Shown here: piece by piece, positions 6,187 to 8,650 of the stretch
How the letters are laid out: each line of letters begins with the position of its first letter
Numbering within the stretch: position 1 is the first letter of the stretch
Origin: Lachnospiraceae bacterium UBA1267
GTDB taxonomy: Bacteria; Bacillota; Clostridia; Lachnospirales; Lachnospiraceae
Length of the DNA stretch: 8,650 nucleotides
NCBI GenBank assembly: GCA_002308115.1
Contig: DBVJ01000078.1
Location: 30,749-39,398 of the forward strand
Direction of reading: 5' to 3'
The notes under the pieces: generated by a model
What the model was told of the DNA's origin: nothing
The model's database searches: none
The model's input: the letters and a program-made list of their open reading frames with translations, nothing else
Made by a program: the position numbers and the translations under genes

Positions 6187-7286
6187 GAAAGTATCGTTTG
6201 AGGATCGGCCTTGACGTAGACGACGTCCTCTATGAATGCAACTCCTTCGCGCTCTCTCTTCTGAGAGAAAAATACGGCGACGATCCGGCGCTTGATGTCA
6301 ATAACATCCGTTCCTGGGGGCTTCAAGGGAATATTTCCGATGAGCGGATCAAGTTCTTCTCCGATCCGGAATTCGTTGCCCGGCAGCCGCTCTTTAAAGG
6401 CGCGCAGGCATTTGTCCGCGAATTAAATGATATGGCGGACGTGTTCTTTGTGACCTCCGTTCCGCCTGAATGTATGAGTGCACGTGCCAAAAGACTGATG
6501 GAAGATTTCCCCGAAGTACCGAAGGGCAACATCCTCATCGGTACCCGGAAAGACCTGGTCAACATCGATATTCTTTTGGACGATGCCGCGCATAACATTT
6601 CTTCTTCGCAGGCCACGTATCCGGTTCTCATGAGACGCCCCTGGAACACCGCGCTCTCCGGCCTTCTTTCGGTCAATTCCTACTCGGATTTTCTCCATAT
6701 GGCCAAGATCATCGGAAAGTCTTTCCTCGAAAAGACTCCAAACCTTCGAAAAGGCGGCGTCCTTTGTCTGGTCGGTCCTTCCGGAACCGGTAAGAATGAG
6801 ATTGCCGCACGTCTTTCGAAGGACCCGCGTTTCAAGAAACCGCTGACCACCACGACCAAACCGGATACAGGCAAGGACGGCAGTTACCGTTATGTGACCC
6901 CGGAGCAGTTCCTCAAGGAAGAGGCCGCGGGACGTTTCTTTGAGACGACCGTCTATTCGAAATACTATTTTGGCACTTCCGAATCCGAGATCGAAAAAAT
7001 CGTCCGGAAGGGTCAGATCGCCGTGATCCCGATCGATATCTGCGGCGCCATGACTCTCAAAAACCGTTACCGCTCTCGTGCTTCGCTGGTCTTTACAGAC
7101 CGCGACAAAGAGAAGATCCTGACCAATCTTCTTCATCGTCCGATCCCGGACGAGGATAAAGTCAGCCGCATCCTCTCTCTGGACTTTGAGTTCAGAAACA
7201 TCGAATTCTGCGAGTTCTCCGTGCGGGTGGACGACGGTCTTGACCGTTGCTACGAAACCATTCTGAAAGAATTGAAACTGTCATAA
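6183..7286 (+). CDS. Fusion protein: NT5C-type HAD 5'-nucleotidase plus guanylate-kinase-like domain
   Basis: The 367-residue protein has two domains. Residues about 5-175 match the 5'(3')-deoxyribonucleotidase (NT5C) branch of the HAD superfamily: motif I GLDVDDVLY with D11 (nucleophile) and D13, a VTS motif (90-92), K123 and the acidic pair D133/D134 in DILLDDAAHN. This domain would remove phosphate from (deoxy)nucleoside monophosphates. Residues about 190-367 resemble guanylate kinase: P-loop GPSGTGKN (198-205), TTTTK (222-226, where the family has TTR), E254 in RFFE, FGTS (263-266, family YGTS) and D285 in PIDICGA. The P-loop has Asn in place of the usual Ser/Thr after Lys, and acceptor-site residues are changed, so kinase activity is doubtful while nucleotide binding remains plausible. 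The ATG is preceded by a modest AGTGGG stretch. It is first in a rightward operon, 9 bases before a DHH phosphoesterase gene. Domain calls are firm; the physiological role is unknown. Confidence 0.85.
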   Translation: MRKYRLRIGLDVDDVLYECNSFALSLLREKYGDDPALDVNNIRSWGLQGNISDERIKFFSDPEFVARQPLFKGAQAFVRELNDMADVFFVTSVPPECMSARAKRLMEDFPEVPKGNILIGTRKDLVNIDILLDDAAHNISSSQATYPVLMRRPWNTALSGLLSVNSYSDFLHMAKIIGKSFLEKTPNLRKGGVLCLVGPSGTGKNEIAARLSKDPRFKKPLTTTTKPDTGKDGSYRYVTPEQFLKEEAAGRFFETTVYSKYYFGTSESEIEKIVRKGQIAVIPIDICGAMTLKNRYRSRASLVFTDRDKEKILTNLLHRPIPDEDKVSRILSLDFEFRNIEFCEFSVRVDDGLDRCYETILKELKLS

Positions 7287-7295
7287 AGGAACGCC

Positions 7296-8234
7296 ATGTT
7301 TGAGAAGATCATTGAAGAGATCAAAAGACACGACACCATCATCCTGCACCGTCATTCTCATCCGGACGGAGACGCTTTGGGCAGCCAGATCGGCCTTCGG
7401 AAGCTGATCGAAGACAATTTCCCGTATAAAACTGTTTATACGGTCGGTGATCCGGCCGGGCGCTATGCGTTCATGGACGGGTCGCAGATGGATGAGATCC
7501 CGGATGAACTTTATCAAAATGCCTGTGCCATCGTTCTGGATTCCGCGACAAAGGAGCTTGTCAGCGACAAACGTTTTGAACTGGCTGCCGTCACGGCACG
7601 GATCGATCACCACATTTACTGTGAAACGTTCACCGATCTTGAAGTCGTCGATACCTCTTTTGAAAGCTGCGCCGGCATGATCGCCGCGCTTTCTGAAGAA
7701 TCGGGTCTCCAGCTCCGTGAAGGCTCTGCGACGGCCATTTTCACCGGTATGGTGACCGATTCCGGACGCTTCCGCTACGATTCCACGAGTGCCAGGACCT
7801 TCCATCTTGCTTCTCTTCTTCTGGCTCAGGACATCGACACAAACACGCTCTACCGGAATCTTTATGCGGAAGATCTCACACGTGCGCAGTTCCGGGCTTC
7901 TTTCTTACAGAAGATCCGGAAATACAAAGACAGTTCTGTAGCATATATCTACAACACCAAAGACGAGCTTCGCGAAATGGGCGTCACGGATCCTTTCACC
8001 GTTTCCAGAGGCATGGTCAATGTGATGGCCGACCTCAAGGGCATCGACATCTGGGTCAATTTCACGGAAGACGGTGAAAAAGTGCTTTGCGAGCTTCGTT
8101 CCAGCTGTTACAACGTTCAGCCCATTGCCGTCAAATACGGCGGCGGCGGCCATGAGAAAGCCTGCGGAGCGGATGTGAAAGATCATGACGAGGCGCTTCT
8201 GATGCTGGAAGATCTACTGAAACTAACGGAGTAA
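7296..8234 (+). CDS. DHH/DHHA1-family phosphoesterase, NrnA-like (nanoRNase/pAp phosphatase)
   Basis: The 312-residue product has the size and layout of NrnA, which degrades 2-5 nt oligoribonucleotides and, in many Firmicutes, 3'-phosphoadenosine 5'-phosphate. The DHH domain shows motif I HSHPDGDALGS (H20, D24, D26), motif II IVLDSAT (D82), motif III IDHH (D104, H105, H106) and motif IV VTDSGRFRYDST (D155). These are the Mn-binding residues of the family, all intact. The C-terminal DHHA1 domain carries ELRSS and the substrate-binding GGGGHEKACG (282-291). The ATG at 7296 has AAGGA 6 bases upstream, at the end of the preceding gene. The stop is 6 bases from the next, paralogous gene. It is expected to be cytoplasmic, supplying mononucleotides. 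A cyclic-dinucleotide or pApA phosphodiesterase role (as in GdpP/DhhP relatives) is an alternative that sequence alone does not exclude. Confidence 0.93.
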   Translation: MFEKIIEEIKRHDTIILHRHSHPDGDALGSQIGLRKLIEDNFPYKTVYTVGDPAGRYAFMDGSQMDEIPDELYQNACAIVLDSATKELVSDKRFELAAVTARIDHHIYCETFTDLEVVDTSFESCAGMIAALSEESGLQLREGSATAIFTGMVTDSGRFRYDSTSARTFHLASLLLAQDIDTNTLYRNLYAEDLTRAQFRASFLQKIRKYKDSSVAYIYNTKDELREMGVTDPFTVSRGMVNVMADLKGIDIWVNFTEDGEKVLCELRSSCYNVQPIAVKYGGGGHEKACGADVKDHDEALLMLEDLLKLTE

Positions 8235-8240
8235 GCATAC

Positions 8241-8650
8241 ATGAATACTGAAATCAAACAACAGATCCTGAACGACATCCTTCAATATGACACGATCATC
8301 ATCTCCCGCCACAGAAGACCGGACGGGGATGCTTCCGGATCAACGCTTGGCCTTCAGAAACTTCTCCAGGCTTCGTTCCCGGAAAAGCGGATCTTTCTCG
8401 ACAATGAAGACTATGCCGAGTTTACTGCTTTCCTGGGCGATGAAGGCCCGCATCCATCGGATGAGGATTATGAAAACGCGCTGGTGATCGTGATCGACAC
8501 CGGTACCCTTGACCGGGTGTCTAACCATCGCGCGGAAAGCGGCAAAAAGCTGATCAAGATCGATCATCACATCGATAACCGTCCTTTCGGCGACGTTTCG
8601 TGGGTCGAGGAAGAACGCTCTTCTGCCTGCGAAATGATCGTCGACTTCTT
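8241..8650 (+). CDS. Second DHH-family phosphoesterase, paralogue of the preceding gene (N-terminal part, runs off the right edge)
   Basis: The 136 visible residues form the first part of a DHH domain. Motif I RHRRPDGDASGS has H24, D28 and D30; motif II VIVIDTGTLDRV has D86; motif III KIDHHI has D108, H109 and H110. All metal ligands present so far are conserved. It aligns along its visible length with the gene before it (DTIII.RH..PDGDA.GS..GL.KL; IDHHI; S.AGMI/SSACEMI), so this is a tandem paralogous pair, but well diverged. The ATG at 8241 is preceded by CGGAG (8227-8231), embedded in the end of the previous coding sequence with a 9-base spacer, which implies coupling. Motif IV and any DHHA1 domain lie beyond the window. 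Confidence 0.9.
   Translation, partial: MNTEIKQQILNDILQYDTIIISRHRRPDGDASGSTLGLQKLLQASFPEKRIFLDNEDYAEFTAFLGDEGPHPSDEDYENALVIVIDTGTLDRVSNHRAESGKKLIKIDHHIDNRPFGDVSWVEEERSSACEMIVDF

Noticed and set aside
6423..7136. Open frame of 237 codons on the minus strand opposite the fusion gene
   Set aside because: It is antisense to conserved nucleotidase and P-loop motifs and has no supporting signals.

Overview
The window carries two divergent gene blocks of a Gram-positive-type (Bacillota/Firmicutes) chromosome of roughly 50% GC. The evidence for this is strong AAGGAGG-type ribosome binding sites, extended-TG sigma-A-like promoters, a Clostridia/Bacilli-style miaB-mutS-mutL order and NrnA-type DHH phosphoesterases. 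A lineage such as Erysipelotrichia or Clostridia is plausible but is only an inference. No tRNA, rRNA, CRISPR array, insertion sequence or phage gene is visible.

Left block (minus strand, 6036 down to 1). A well-formed promoter at 6065-6093 drives a 279-residue single-pass membrane-anchored protein of unknown function (GTG start at 6036). A GC-rich hairpin at 5141-5176 follows. Then come miaB (tRNA ms2i6A methylthiotransferase), mutS (mismatch recognition) and mutL (mismatch repair ATPase), with mutL cut off by the window edge at residue 348. The miaB stop and mutS start are one base apart, and mutS and mutL are 15 bases apart, so these three are almost certainly co-transcribed.

Intergenic region 6037-6182. 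It is AT-rich and holds divergent promoters whose upstream elements lie about 12 bases apart. It also holds a possible 14-codon leader ORF whose stop overlaps the start of the rightward gene.

Right block (plus strand, 6183 to 8650). First is an unusual two-domain protein: an N-terminal NT5C-type (HAD) nucleotidase fused to a C-terminal guanylate-kinase-like domain with a degenerate Walker A motif. It is followed at 9 and 6 bases by two consecutive, clearly paralogous DHH-family phosphoesterases (NrnA-like), the second truncated by the window edge. Together they look like a small nucleotide-turnover operon: DHH enzymes release mononucleotides from nanoRNA or pAp, and the fusion protein has domains that dephosphorylate or bind/phosphorylate mononucleotides. 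That functional link is inferred.

The DNA-repair block is ordinary. The items most worth a second look are the nucleotidase/guanylate-kinase-like fusion with its altered P-loop, the tandem DHH pair, and the unknown membrane protein transcribed into the mismatch-repair operon.
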